From contig NZ_JBBMEJ010000016.1 in NCBI RefSeq assembly GCF_040096615.1, positions 28,955 through 92,954 on the forward strand: a stretch of DNA of 64,000 bases, read 5' to 3'. The notes below the pieces were generated by a model that ran no database searches, was not told where the DNA came from, and was given only the letters and a program-made list of their open reading frames with translations. Each line of letters starts with the position of its first letter. Position 1 is the stretch's first letter. This document shows positions 8,419 through 17,127 of this stretch, one piece after another. Source of the stretch: Blautia_A aquisgranensis. GTDB lineage: Bacteria > Bacillota > Clostridia > Lachnospirales > Lachnospiraceae. Position numbers and translations under genes: made by a program.

Positions 8419-8550
8419 GAAAAAAGTATGAAAAAGAAAAAGATTTATTCAGCAAGTGCATTTGCTGTTTACAGTTAATAATATAATCAAAAAATGTGTG
8501 CATTGTGTGAAAGGAAAATGAAGAGAATGTGAAAAACTGATTATAAAAAA

Positions 8551-10821
8551 TTATACTAATGAATTCAGCTTTTCGATAATCTCAACAAGTTTTTCTCTGG
8601 AAAAGCCGCCAAAGCTCATAAGAGCACGTAATGGCATGGAATCGGTCATGGCCTGGGTCATTTCTTCGGTGACTGCTTCAGAGGCTGCCTCGGAAGCGTT
8701 TTCCTCGCCGCCGTTCATGGCTGAAAGATATGCGGATGTCAGCTCTTTGGCTGTTGCACTTGTCTTAGGATTGCGGAACAGTTCACCAAGGGTAGTATTC
8801 ATGTGAACGTGCATCGGGATTTCCTGGATGCTGTTCATATGGACAGTTCCTTCCAGACAGATGTCTCTGGAAGATGCGCCGATGAGGATTTTGTATTCGC
8901 CGTTGGCAGCGAACCAGTCGTGAAGAGTTGTGTTATACCATGCAAAACTGCGCTTATCAAGTTCCAGAGTAACGGTCTTAGTTTCGCCTGGGTTCAGAGA
9001 AACTTTTTCGAAACCTTTGAGTTCTTTTTCCGGACGGATTGCGGAGCCTGTGCAGTCTTTTACATAAAGCTGTACAACTTCTTTACCTGCAACAGTGCCT
9101 GTGTTTGTCACATCAACAGAAACTGTAAGTGTATCCTTTTCAGTAGGATTCTCGTTGGAGATCTGAAGATTGCTGTAGGTAAAGGTAGTGTATGAAAGTC
9201 CGTATCCGAAAGGATAAGCTACATTCATTTCTTTTGTATCGTAATAACGGTAACCAACGAACACACCTTCGCGGTACTCGACGTTTTCGTCGCCACCGAA
9301 ATTCAGGTAGGATGGGTTGTCGGAAAGCTTAAGTGGAATTGTTTCAGCGAGCTTACCGCTTGGGTTTACTTTTCCGTAAAGGATATTTGCAACAGCAGCC
9401 CCGCCGGCCTGTCCGCCAAGATATGCCTCCAGAAGTCCTTTTACATCAGAAAGCCATGGCATTTCCACAGGGGAACCGTTGTGAAGGACAACAACAGCGT
9501 TTGGCTGTACTTTCAGAATCTCTGTGATGAGGCGGTTCTGGCATTCCGGAAGTCTCATGTGGGAACGGTCGTAGCCTTCAGATTCGAAACTGTCAGGAAG
9601 TCCGGCAAAGATAACAACCTTATCGGCCTCTTTTGTTGCTTTGATAGCTTCTGCAGCAAGGGCGTCATCATAGAGATCTTTGTCTGCAGGGAAGCCTTCT
9701 GCATAAATAACCTGTGCATCAGAAGGAACAGAATCCAGTGCATTGGTGATCTTAAAGCAGTTGATATGAGAGCTTCCGCCACCCTGGAAACGAGGCTTTT
9801 TGGCGAAGCCGCCAATGAAAGCAACTTTTTCGGACGTCTTCAGCGGAAGGATCTGATCGTTGTTTTTCAGAAGAACCATGGATTCCTCAGCAATGCGGCG
9901 GGCTTCTTCATGATCTTCTTCCATTGTGAATTCCTGCGGAGCATGATGATCTGCATATTCAAAGATAATGCGGAGAATGCGTTCTACAGCCTGGTCGAGA
10001 ACTTCTTCTTTAAGGGTGCCGTCTTTTACAGCCTGTACGATCAGAGCATCATTGGCACCGCCGGAGGATGGCATTTCCAGTTCAAGACCTGCCTCAAGGC
10101 CTTTTACACGGTCATTGACAGCGCCCCAGTCGGACATGACGTAGCCTTTGAAGCCCCAGTCACCGCGGAGTACATCTGTGAGAAGCCATTTGTTCTCGGA
10201 TGCAAAGGTGCCGTTGATCTGGTTGTAGGAGCACATGAAAGTGTACGGCTGAGCTTTTTTTACAGCAGTTTCAAATGCCGGGAAATAGATCTCGCGTAAG
10301 GTTCGCTCATCAACATCAGAGGAGTTGCTCATACGGTGGTATTCCTGGTTGTTTGCTGCAAAATGTTTGATTGAAGTTCCTACATGCTGGGACTGTACGC
10401 CGTTTACAAAGGCAGCGGCGATCTCCCCTGCAAGATATGGATCTTCGGAGTAATATTCAAAGTTTCTTCCGCAGAGAGGAGAACGTTTGATATTTACTGC
10501 CGGTCCAAGTACTACGGATACATCGTTAGCCTGAGCTTCTTTTCCGATGGTCTTGCCCATTTCTTCCATCAGCTTACGGTCAAAGGAGCAGGCACTTAAG
10601 GCAGCAGGAGGAAAGCAGACAGCCTTGATACTGTCGTTCATTCCAAGGTGGTCGCCCTTATCATCCTGCTTACGAAGTCCGTGCGGCCCGTCGCTGACCA
10701 TTACTTCCGGGATTCCAAGACGGTCTACATGTTTCAGATGCCAGAAATCAAGGCCGGAGCACATTCCAGCTTTTTCTTCCAGGGTCATCTGGCCTATGAT
10801 TTTTTTTAAATCATGTTCCAT
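8551..10821 (-). CDS. Glycoside hydrolase family 3 beta-glucosidase
   Basis: 756 residues with no signal peptide, so cytoplasmic. The N-terminal TIM barrel carries KHFAANNQEYHR and the nucleophile motif GYVMSDWGAV (Asp in SDW) near residue 235. The alpha/beta sandwich follows (about 310-530), and a fibronectin-III-like domain (about 560-660) includes the common GKEVVQLYV motif. A further C-terminal region of about 90 residues, rich in Ala and Glu, is unusual and of unknown role. It probably cleaves beta-linked glucosides taken up as oligosaccharides. TTGGAGG precedes the ATG. An AraC regulator is divergent after 122 bases and is the likely controller. Confidence 0.93.
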   Translation of the reverse strand: MEHDLKKIIGQMTLEEKAGMCSGLDFWHLKHVDRLGIPEVMVSDGPHGLRKQDDKGDHLGMNDSIKAVCFPPAALSACSFDRKLMEEMGKTIGKEAQANDVSVVLGPAVNIKRSPLCGRNFEYYSEDPYLAGEIAAAFVNGVQSQHVGTSIKHFAANNQEYHRMSNSSDVDERTLREIYFPAFETAVKKAQPYTFMCSYNQINGTFASENKWLLTDVLRGDWGFKGYVMSDWGAVNDRVKGLEAGLELEMPSSGGANDALIVQAVKDGTLKEEVLDQAVERILRIIFEYADHHAPQEFTMEEDHEEARRIAEESMVLLKNNDQILPLKTSEKVAFIGGFAKKPRFQGGGSSHINCFKITNALDSVPSDAQVIYAEGFPADKDLYDDALAAEAIKATKEADKVVIFAGLPDSFESEGYDRSHMRLPECQNRLITEILKVQPNAVVVLHNGSPVEMPWLSDVKGLLEAYLGGQAGGAAVANILYGKVNPSGKLAETIPLKLSDNPSYLNFGGDENVEYREGVFVGYRYYDTKEMNVAYPFGYGLSYTTFTYSNLQISNENPTEKDTLTVSVDVTNTGTVAGKEVVQLYVKDCTGSAIRPEKELKGFEKVSLNPGETKTVTLELDKRSFAWYNTTLHDWFAANGEYKILIGASSRDICLEGTVHMNSIQEIPMHVHMNTTLGELFRNPKTSATAKELTSAYLSAMNGGEENASEAASEAVTEEMTQAMTDSMPLRALMSFGGFSREKLVEIIEKLNSLV

Positions 10822-10943
10822 ATAAAAACCTCCAAAAAAATATTTTTCTTAATATGGACTATAGCATTTTTTATTGATAAAATATAATAAAATCTTGTTA
10901 AAAATAATAAAATATTGCAGTATTAAGGAGATATAGATTTATT

Positions 10944-11717
10944 ATGAAAGAAAAAAAACTCGAAAAGAAAGAAACGGAAGCTCTCCTGGCTGTAAACCGT
11001 GGAGAAGACACCCTGTTTCAGCGCCGTGAGAACCTGCAGGGACATGGTTCATATGCGAAAGAACGGATGCAATATGAGGCAATCCGCAATGGTCAGGTGG
11101 AACGGATCCGTTCCGTTATACAGCAGGAACCGGATGGGATACCAGGTATTCTTTCGAAAGACCAGCTACGCAACAGCAAAAACATGTTTATCGCAGGAAT
11201 TACGCTGGATACCCGTGCAGCTATTGAAGGCGGAGTACCGGAAGAAACGGCATATTCGCTCAGTGATGGCTATATTCAGACGGTAGAGGAATGCGCGGAT
11301 CAGGTTGCGGTAAAAGAGCTCACCATGCAGGCGGCGCTTCGGTTTGCCAGGGAGGTCCGGAAGTATGGGAGACCTCATTACAGCAGGGCGATCGACAGGG
11401 CAGTGAAATACATTCATCTGCATCTGCATAATCCGATTACACTGGAGGATGTAGGCCGGGCAGCAGGGATCAGTGCCTGCTATCTTTCCAGGCTGTTCCG
11501 GCAGGAAACAGGAACGTCGATTGTAGACTATATTCAGAAAGAACGAATTGAAGCGGCCCGCAGCATGCTTTCCTATTCTGAATATACTGCGTCTCAGATC
11601 GGAGAATATCTCTGTTTTGCAAACCAGAGCTATTTTATCCAGATATTTAAGAAGTTTACAGGGACGACGCCTGCAAAATACAGGAAATATATGGTATCAG
11701 GAAGAAACTGGGAGTAA
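10944..11717 (+). CDS. AraC family transcriptional regulator
   Basis: 257 residues. The C-terminal part (about 150-253) is a two-helix-turn-helix AraC DNA-binding domain: AIDRAVKYIHLHLHNPITLEDVGRAAGIS starts the first motif and YFIQIFKKFTGTTPAKYRKY is the typical second. The N-terminal part is all-alpha and lacks a cupin sugar-binding fold, so the effector is unclear. AAGGAG lies 13 bases upstream of the ATG. It is divergent from the GH3 gene over a short AT-rich spacer, so local control of the beta-glucosidase is the simplest reading. Confidence 0.88.
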   Translation: MKEKKLEKKETEALLAVNRGEDTLFQRRENLQGHGSYAKERMQYEAIRNGQVERIRSVIQQEPDGIPGILSKDQLRNSKNMFIAGITLDTRAAIEGGVPEETAYSLSDGYIQTVEECADQVAVKELTMQAALRFAREVRKYGRPHYSRAIDRAVKYIHLHLHNPITLEDVGRAAGISACYLSRLFRQETGTSIVDYIQKERIEAARSMLSYSEYTASQIGEYLCFANQSYFIQIFKKFTGTTPAKYRKYMVSGRNWE

Positions 11718-11757
11718 TTGCTGCGGAAAAGCTAAGAATGTATTGAGTAATTTGACA

Positions 11758-11786
11758 TTGACAAATCCGGAATAACGTGGTACCCT
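11758..11786 (+). promoter_or_regulatory. Promoter of the leuA T-box leader
   Basis: TTGACA at 11758-11763, a 17-base spacer and TACCCT at 11781-11786. A second TTGACA overlaps just upstream at 11752. Confidence 0.55.
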
Positions 11787-11792
11787 AATAAC

Positions 11793-12105
11793 AGTTTTAG
11801 AAAGAGAAATGCTTGGATGAGGAATAGTACACAGCGAACGGAGCACAGAGAGCTGCTGGTCGGTGAGAAGCAGCGGAAGAGATTTGTGGAACTCGCCTCG
11901 GAGCATCTGCCCGAAATCTTTTTTATATGGAGAGTAGACGCAGACGGTGTCCGCCGTTACCCGGAGAGGATATAAGGATGTTGTTGGCATTCCGTATCTG
12001 TTGAGTGTATGAATTTTTATTCATGAAATAAGAGTGGTACCGCGTAGGACAGCAGTTGTCTTTCGTCTCTTGCAGAATTGCAGAGTCGGAAGATTTTTTT
12101 ATGCG
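11793..12105 (+). promoter_or_regulatory. T-box leader (leucine) controlling leuA
   Basis: The conserved T-box core GTGGTACCGCG lies near 12032-12042. A Stem I base GATGAGGAATAGTA begins near 11817, and its partner GCATC lies near 11903. CTC at 11892-11894 in the expected specifier position encodes Leu, matching the downstream gene. A terminator hairpin built on TCTCTTGCA and TGCAGAG, followed by seven T, sits at about 12058-12100. Uncharged tRNA-Leu would stabilise the antiterminator and allow leuA transcription. Confidence 0.88.
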
Positions 12106-12156
12106 AAAAATTAAAATCAAAAGATTAATGGAAACAGAAAATGGAGGAAAACAAAA

Positions 12157-13812
12157 ATGATGACACCATCTAAGTACAAACGTCAGTATTACATGCCGCC
12201 GGTGAAATGTATGAAATGGGCGGAGAAGGAATATGTAGATAAGGCCCCGATCTGGTGCTCTGTAGACCTTCGTGATGGAAACCAGGCACTTGTGATCCCG
12301 ATGAGTCTTGAGCAGAAGGTAGAGTTCTTCAAGCTTCTGGTAAAGATCGGTTTCAAAGAGATCGAGGTAGGCTTCCCGGCTGCTTCTGAGACAGAGTATG
12401 AGTTCCTTCGTACCCTGATTGAGCAGAATCTGATCCCGGAGGACGTAACGATCCAGGTTCTGACTCAGGCAAGAGAACATATCATCCGAAAAACTTTTGA
12501 GGCTGTCAAGGGTGCTCCGAAAGCAATCGTGCATGTATACAATTCTACATCTGTCTCCCAGAGAGAACAGGTATTCAAGAAGTCCAAAGAAGAGATCTTA
12601 AAGATTGCAGTGGATGGTGCCGCACTTCTGAAAAAGCTTGCAGATGAGACAGAGGGTAATTTCCAGTTTGAGTACAGCCCGGAGAGCTTCACAGGAACAG
12701 AGCCGGAATATGCGCTTGAAGTCTGCAACGCAGTTCTTGATGTATGGAAACCGACTGCAGATAACAAGGCAATCATCAATCTGCCGGTAACTGTTGAGCA
12801 TTCCATGCCGCATGTATATGCAAGCCAGGTTGAATATATGTGTGACAATCTGAAATACCGTGAAAATGTTATCGTTTCCCTGCATCCGCATAATGACCGT
12901 GGATGTGGTGTCGCAGATTCCGAGATGGGACTTCTGGCAGGCGCGGACAGAATCGAGGGAACTCTGTTCGGAAACGGAGAACGTACCGGTAACGTAGATA
13001 TCGTAACGCTTGGTATGAATATGTATTCCCAGGGTGTTGACCCGAAGATCGATTTTTCTGATATGCCGCATATTTGCGAGGTTTATGAGAAATGTACAGG
13101 CATGCAGGTTTATGAGAGAAGTCCGTACAGCGGTGCTCTTGTATTTGCTGCTTTCTCAGGCTCCCACCAGGATGCAATCGCAAAAGGTATGCACTGGAGA
13201 GAGAATGGTGATCTTGAGCACTGGACAGTGCCATATCTGCCAATCGACCCGACAGACGTTGGAAGAAACTATGATGCAGATGTTATCCGTATCAACAGCC
13301 AGTCCGGAAAAGGTGGCGTAGGTTATATCCTTGAGACGAAATTCGGTCTGAACCTTCCGCCAAAAATGCGCGAGGCTATGGGATATGCTGCAAAGGCTGT
13401 TTCCGATCACAAGCATAAGGAGCTTCATCCGGATGAGATCTTCAGCCTGTTTAAATCTACTTTTGAGAATGTGGTTGAGCCGTACAGCATCAATGAGGTT
13501 CATTTCCAGCAGAAAGATGGCGGTATTGTGACACAGGTTACTTCTATTTTCCGTGGAAAAACTGTTGTTACAGAGGCTGCCGGAAACGGTCGTCTGGACG
13601 CAGTAAGTAATGCGCTGAAGAAGGCTTATGAACTGAAATATACACTGGAGACTTATCAGGAGCATGCGCTGGAGCAGAGCTCTACTTCCAAGGCGATCGC
13701 CTATGTGGGAATCCGCAAACCGGACGGAACTCTTGCATGGGGCGCAGGTGTTGACCCGGATATCATCCGTGCATCCATTGATGCGCTGGTAACTGCGATC
13801 AATAACCGATAA
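12157..13812 (+). CDS. leuA: 2-isopropylmalate synthase
   Basis: 551 residues, the long LeuA type found in actinobacteria and clostridia. The TIM-barrel domain starts with WCSVDLRDGNQAL (Asp-Arg metal and catalytic residues). The metal-binding HPHNDRGCG motif lies near 248, followed by RIEGTLFGNGERTGN. The C-terminal part (about 440-551) is the leucine-binding regulatory domain. It condenses acetyl-CoA with 2-oxoisovalerate in the first step of leucine synthesis. GGAGG is 10 bases before the ATG. The T-box leader gives transcriptional control; the C-terminal domain gives feedback control. Confidence 0.96.
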   Translation: MMTPSKYKRQYYMPPVKCMKWAEKEYVDKAPIWCSVDLRDGNQALVIPMSLEQKVEFFKLLVKIGFKEIEVGFPAASETEYEFLRTLIEQNLIPEDVTIQVLTQAREHIIRKTFEAVKGAPKAIVHVYNSTSVSQREQVFKKSKEEILKIAVDGAALLKKLADETEGNFQFEYSPESFTGTEPEYALEVCNAVLDVWKPTADNKAIINLPVTVEHSMPHVYASQVEYMCDNLKYRENVIVSLHPHNDRGCGVADSEMGLLAGADRIEGTLFGNGERTGNVDIVTLGMNMYSQGVDPKIDFSDMPHICEVYEKCTGMQVYERSPYSGALVFAAFSGSHQDAIAKGMHWRENGDLEHWTVPYLPIDPTDVGRNYDADVIRINSQSGKGGVGYILETKFGLNLPPKMREAMGYAAKAVSDHKHKELHPDEIFSLFKSTFENVVEPYSINEVHFQQKDGGIVTQVTSIFRGKTVVTEAAGNGRLDAVSNALKKAYELKYTLETYQEHALEQSSTSKAIAYVGIRKPDGTLAWGAGVDPDIIRASIDALVTAINNR

Positions 13813-13925
13813 ATTAAGAAAACTGTCGTTTATGCCCGACCGAAAAATCTTGACGGGATAAGCACATAACATTATAATCAGAGCTGTAAAAACAACAGAA
13901 AAAACTGTTCTGAAAAGGAAATCAG

Positions 13926-14000
13926 AGAGCAGGCAGAGGTACGTTTTTTGTAAATAAGATCAGGAATCTTACGAAAAACAGAGGCTGCCTGCTCTTTTTT
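13926..14000 (+). terminator. Terminator after leuA
   Basis: AGAGCAGGCAG (13926-13936) pairs with CTGCCTGCTCT (13985-13995), followed by T. The 48-base loop is long. The rest of 13813-14316 holds only the next promoter and a leader of about 150 bases. Confidence 0.75.
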
Positions 14001-14130
14001 ATGGACAGTCGGATAGCGTATTGTGTGGATAATTATGAGGACAACTGCATGATTTTGTGTGGAATGAATGTGGAATGAATGTGGATAACTCATAAATACC
14101 CCTATTAAGGATGAAAATGGCTAAAAAAGC

Positions 14131-14159
14131 TTGACATATAGGAGTTTATTAAATATAAT
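14131..14159 (+). promoter_or_regulatory. Consensus sigma-A promoter for the SleB-like gene
   Basis: TTGACA at 14131-14136, a 17-base spacer and TATAAT at 14154-14159: a full consensus match. Confidence 0.8.
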
Positions 14160-14316
14160 TTTCCCATACATTACAGAAATGTTACAAATAATGTAATGAA
14201 AGAAAAAAAAACGTAATGATTCGTATTTTTTTGGAAACAGATAACGAAGGGGCTATCGTTTCTGAACCAGATGAATCACGGGACATTACAGAAAATTTAA
14301 CGCAAGGAATGAGAGT

Positions 14317-15147
14317 ATGGAAGTTAAAGAAGATTTACGTGAATCAGCTGCGGAGCAGGACGAACGTAAAAATGAAAAAAACAAGGGGAATTCCGTGCGC
14401 GGCTTTGCAGTGCTGACTATGTGTGCAGTTCTGGCGATGGTTATTTCTGTGGGGACAAAAATATTACCAGTAAGTGGCAATGGCAAGGTTTATGCTGCTT
14501 CTTCCGGAAAAATGGATTCCGATGAGGAAGTGGCAGTTCCTACCGGGATTGCAGGTGTTGTTTCCGGGGTTTCAGAGGCGCCGTCATCTGGCAGTACAGT
14601 TACCAGGATCGGCAGCTCATGTGAGCAGGTGATCGTGGGACAGAGAGTAAAAAAAGTAAAAAATACCACTGCAGATCTCAACGTAAGTTCCTCTATGGAG
14701 AATAAAGTCAATGAGCTGGATGCGAGATCCATCACACTTGCCGAAAATCCCACGCTGATGTCTGACGAAGATTATGCCACATTGCTGCGTATCGTGGAAG
14801 CAGAAGCCGGCAGCGAGGACATCAAGGGACGTGTTCTTGTAGCTAATGTGATCATGAATCGTGTAAAGAGCGAAGATTTTCCTAATACAGTAACGGAGGT
14901 CGTTTGGGATAACAGTGACGGAGTTCCGCAGTTTTCCCCGACTTACGACGGAAGGATTAATGAGGTTACGGTTTCTGACGAAACGAGAGAGGCTGTGAAG
15001 CAGGCACTGAAAGGAACAGATTACTCAGAGGGTGCCCTGTTTTTTATTCAGAAATCCGCAGCGGAAGCGCATAATGTGAAATGGTTTGAAAAAGATCTTA
15101 AGAAGCTTTTCAAATATGGAGTCCACGAGTTTTATACATACAAATAA
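14317..15147 (+). CDS. SleB-like cell wall hydrolase
   Basis: 276 residues. One membrane segment (about residues 31-52, VLTMCAVLAMVISVG) anchors the protein or acts as an uncleaved signal. A low-complexity linker of about 80 residues follows. The C-terminal domain (about 145-276) matches cell wall hydrolase family 2 (SleB/CwlJ type): LLRIVEAEAGSEDIKGRVLVANVIMNRV begins with the catalytic Glu in EAEA, and the end has GALFF...W...HEFY. It likely cleaves peptidoglycan glycan strands, for growth or spore germination. The start was chosen from AAGGAATGAGAG directly upstream. Its own strong promoter suggests vegetative expression. Confidence 0.85.
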   Translation: MEVKEDLRESAAEQDERKNEKNKGNSVRGFAVLTMCAVLAMVISVGTKILPVSGNGKVYAASSGKMDSDEEVAVPTGIAGVVSGVSEAPSSGSTVTRIGSSCEQVIVGQRVKKVKNTTADLNVSSSMENKVNELDARSITLAENPTLMSDEDYATLLRIVEAEAGSEDIKGRVLVANVIMNRVKSEDFPNTVTEVVWDNSDGVPQFSPTYDGRINEVTVSDETREAVKQALKGTDYSEGALFFIQKSAAEAHNVKWFEKDLKKLFKYGVHEFYTYK

Positions 15148-15174
15148 ACTGTGCGAATGCCGTACAGAAAAAAT

Positions 15175-15210
15175 GCCGGTGTCTGCGAGGATGCCGGCGC
15201 TTTGTTTTTT
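15175..15210 (+). terminator. Probable terminator after the SleB-like gene
   Basis: GCCGG (15175-15179) pairs with CCGGC (15194-15198), followed by GCTTTGTTTTTT. The stem is short. Confidence 0.55.
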
Positions 15211-15243
15211 GAGAAAAACAATTTGAGGTTTTTTTTAAAGTGG

Positions 15244-15272
15244 TGGCATTTTCCATAATTCCATGCTATAAT
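15244..15272 (+). promoter_or_regulatory. Promoter of thrC
   Basis: TGGCAT at 15244-15249, a 17-base spacer and TATAAT at 15267-15272. Confidence 0.5.
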
Positions 15273-15325
15273 GTGATAACGTTGAAAAGAAAACAAATAT
15301 TTTACAATAGAAAGGCGGAACACCA

Positions 15326-16816
15326 ATGCAGGTATTGTACAAGAGCACCAGAGGAAAAGAGCAGGCAGTTACAGCGTCTATGGCCATACTGAAAGGCCTT
15401 TCTGAGGACGGCGGACTGTTCGTGCCTGACAGCATTCCCAAGCTGGATGTATCAATGGAGAAGCTGGCACAGATGACTTACCAGGAGACAGCTTATGAGG
15501 TAATGAGCCGTTTCCTTACAGATTTTACAGAGGAAGAGCTTAAGGACTGTATCCGTAAGGCATATGATAGCAAGTTTGACACAGAGAAAATCGCACCGCT
15601 TCATGAGGCAGACGGAGCTTATTTCCTGGAGCTGTTCCACGGTGCTACGATCGCGTTCAAGGATATGGCACTTTCCATTCTTCCGCATCTGATGACAACA
15701 GCAGCGAAGAAGAACGATGTTAAGAACGAGATCGTTATCCTTACTGCAACCTCCGGAGACACAGGTAAGGCTGCCATGGCAGGCTTTGCAGATGTACCGG
15801 GAACGAAGATCATCGTATTTTACCCGAAGCATGGTGTCAGCCCGATCCAGGAGAAACAGATGGTAACACAGAAGGGTGCTAACACTTATGTTGTGGGCAT
15901 CACAGGAAACTTTGATGACGCCCAGACAGCAGTCAAGAAGATGTTCAATGATCGTGAGATGGCTTCTGAGCTTGATAAGGCAGGTTTCCAGTTCTCTTCT
16001 GCGAACTCCATCAACATCGGTCGTCTTGTTCCGCAGATCGTATACTATGTATATGCTTACGCAACGCTGGTTCGTGATGGTAAGATCAAGGATGGTCAGG
16101 AGATCAATGTAGTTGTTCCTACAGGAAACTTCGGAAATATTCTTGCTGCATATTATGCGAAACAGATGGGACTTCCGATCCATAAGCTGATCTGTGCTTC
16201 CAATGAGAACCGTGTTCTCTATGATTTCTTCCGTACAGGAACCTACGACAGAAGGCGTGACTTTATCCTCACAACATCTCCATCCATGGATATCCTGATC
16301 TCCAGTAACCTGGAGCGTCTGATCTATCGTCTTACAGGAGAGAATGCAGAGAAATGCGCTGAGCTTATGAAATCCTTAAGTGAGGGTGGCGAGTACACGA
16401 TCACAGAGGATATGAAAGCACAGCTTGGCGATTTTTATGGTAATTTCTGCAGTGAGGAAGAGACTGCACAGGCGATCAGTGAGACATATAAGAACAGCAA
16501 TTATGTCATCGATACGCATACTGCAGTTGCAGCAGGCGTATATAAGAAATATGTAGGTGAGACAGAGGATCACATACCGACTGTCATTGCTTCTACTGCA
16601 AGCCCGTACAAATTTACAAGAAGTGTTATGGAGGCTCTTGGGGAGGACCATAAAGAACTGGATGATTTCGGGCTTGTGGATGCACTTTCCAGATTCTCAG
16701 GAGTCCCGATTCCGCGTGCAGTTGAGGAGATCCGTACAGCACCTGTACTTCATGACAGAGTTGTGGATGCACCGGATATGCCGGATGCGGTAAGAGATAT
16801 TCTTAACATTAAATAA
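15326..16816 (+). CDS. thrC: Threonine synthase
   Basis: 496 residues, the long (type with N-terminal extension) threonine synthase. The N-terminal YKSTRG...GLSEDGGLFVP segment is characteristic. GATIAFKDMALSI contains the PLP-binding Lys near residue 112. ATSGDTGKAA and VPTGNFGNI are the phosphate- and cofactor-binding loops. It converts O-phosphohomoserine to threonine. AAGGCGG precedes the ATG. It is monocistronic, with a promoter and the following 6S-like promoter on either side; no hom or thrB is nearby. Confidence 0.96.
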   Translation: MQVLYKSTRGKEQAVTASMAILKGLSEDGGLFVPDSIPKLDVSMEKLAQMTYQETAYEVMSRFLTDFTEEELKDCIRKAYDSKFDTEKIAPLHEADGAYFLELFHGATIAFKDMALSILPHLMTTAAKKNDVKNEIVILTATSGDTGKAAMAGFADVPGTKIIVFYPKHGVSPIQEKQMVTQKGANTYVVGITGNFDDAQTAVKKMFNDREMASELDKAGFQFSSANSINIGRLVPQIVYYVYAYATLVRDGKIKDGQEINVVVPTGNFGNILAAYYAKQMGLPIHKLICASNENRVLYDFFRTGTYDRRRDFILTTSPSMDILISSNLERLIYRLTGENAEKCAELMKSLSEGGEYTITEDMKAQLGDFYGNFCSEEETAQAISETYKNSNYVIDTHTAVAAGVYKKYVGETEDHIPTVIASTASPYKFTRSVMEALGEDHKELDDFGLVDALSRFSGVPIPRAVEEIRTAPVLHDRVVDAPDMPDAVRDILNIK

Positions 16817-16845
16817 TAAAATTCATTAAGAATGTGTATTTTCTG

Positions 16846-16874
16846 TTGAAAAAGCACAAATACTGGTTTATAAT
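16846..16874 (+). promoter_or_regulatory. Promoter of the 6S-like RNA
   Basis: TTGAAA at 16846-16851, a 17-base spacer and TATAAT at 16869-16874. The predicted start is near 16881. Confidence 0.65.
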
Positions 16875-16880
16875 AAACAC

Positions 16881-17105
16881 AACGAAAACCGAATCCTGGA
16901 ATGTTCGATCCCCCTTTTCTTTTTGAACCTACATTGACATTTTGGGAATCCAAGATCGCAGGTTGGATGTCAGACCTCTCGTCGTGGTAGGCAGAAGACA
17001 CTGTTGAGGATACCCACCTAGCATCCGCTAGGCGTCAAAAATAAGGGAACGGCATCCCGGGATTAATCGGTTAAAGACATAGAGCCGCTTGATGGCTCTT
17101 TTTTC
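16881..17105 (+). ncRNA. ssrS: Probable 6S RNA
   Basis: A gene-free transcript of about 200-225 nt with its own promoter and terminator (AGAGCC 17081-17086 with GGCTCT 17094-17099, then T). The ends can form a long rod: CCGAATCCTGGAATG near 16889 pairs imperfectly with CATCCCGGGATTAATCGG near 17053. GTTC...CCCTT further in pairs with AAGGGAAC. The middle is largely unpaired, with a small CCTAGC/GCTAGG stem. A closed rod with a large central bubble is the 6S architecture, which mimics an open promoter to sequester sigma-A RNA polymerase. It lacks RNase P, tmRNA and SRP signature motifs. Identification is by shape, not alignment. Confidence 0.6.
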
Positions 17106-17127
17106 ATATATGGGAGGTATTGGTATT

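Larger units (their letters stand above)
8035..8550. other. Gene-free AT-rich region downstream of tRNA-Pro
   Basis: No supported gene. It contains a 14-base tandem duplication (AATCAAATCTCGAA twice, about 8071-8098). An AGAGAGGAGG sequence near 8152 has no reading frame behind it. There is also a long inverted repeat at 8221-8285 and the GC hairpin at 8394-8418. An AT-rich relic immediately 3' of a tRNA is what a decayed integrated element often leaves, but no integrase or att duplication is visible. Confidence 0.5.

Noticed and set aside
9481..10299. A 272-codon frame antisense to the GH3 gene
   Set aside because: Shadow of a strongly biased coding region; no motif and no ribosome site.
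14216..14416. Small plus-strand frame before the SleB-like gene
   Set aside because: It lacks a ribosome site and overlaps the SleB-like start in another frame; the region is better read as a leader.
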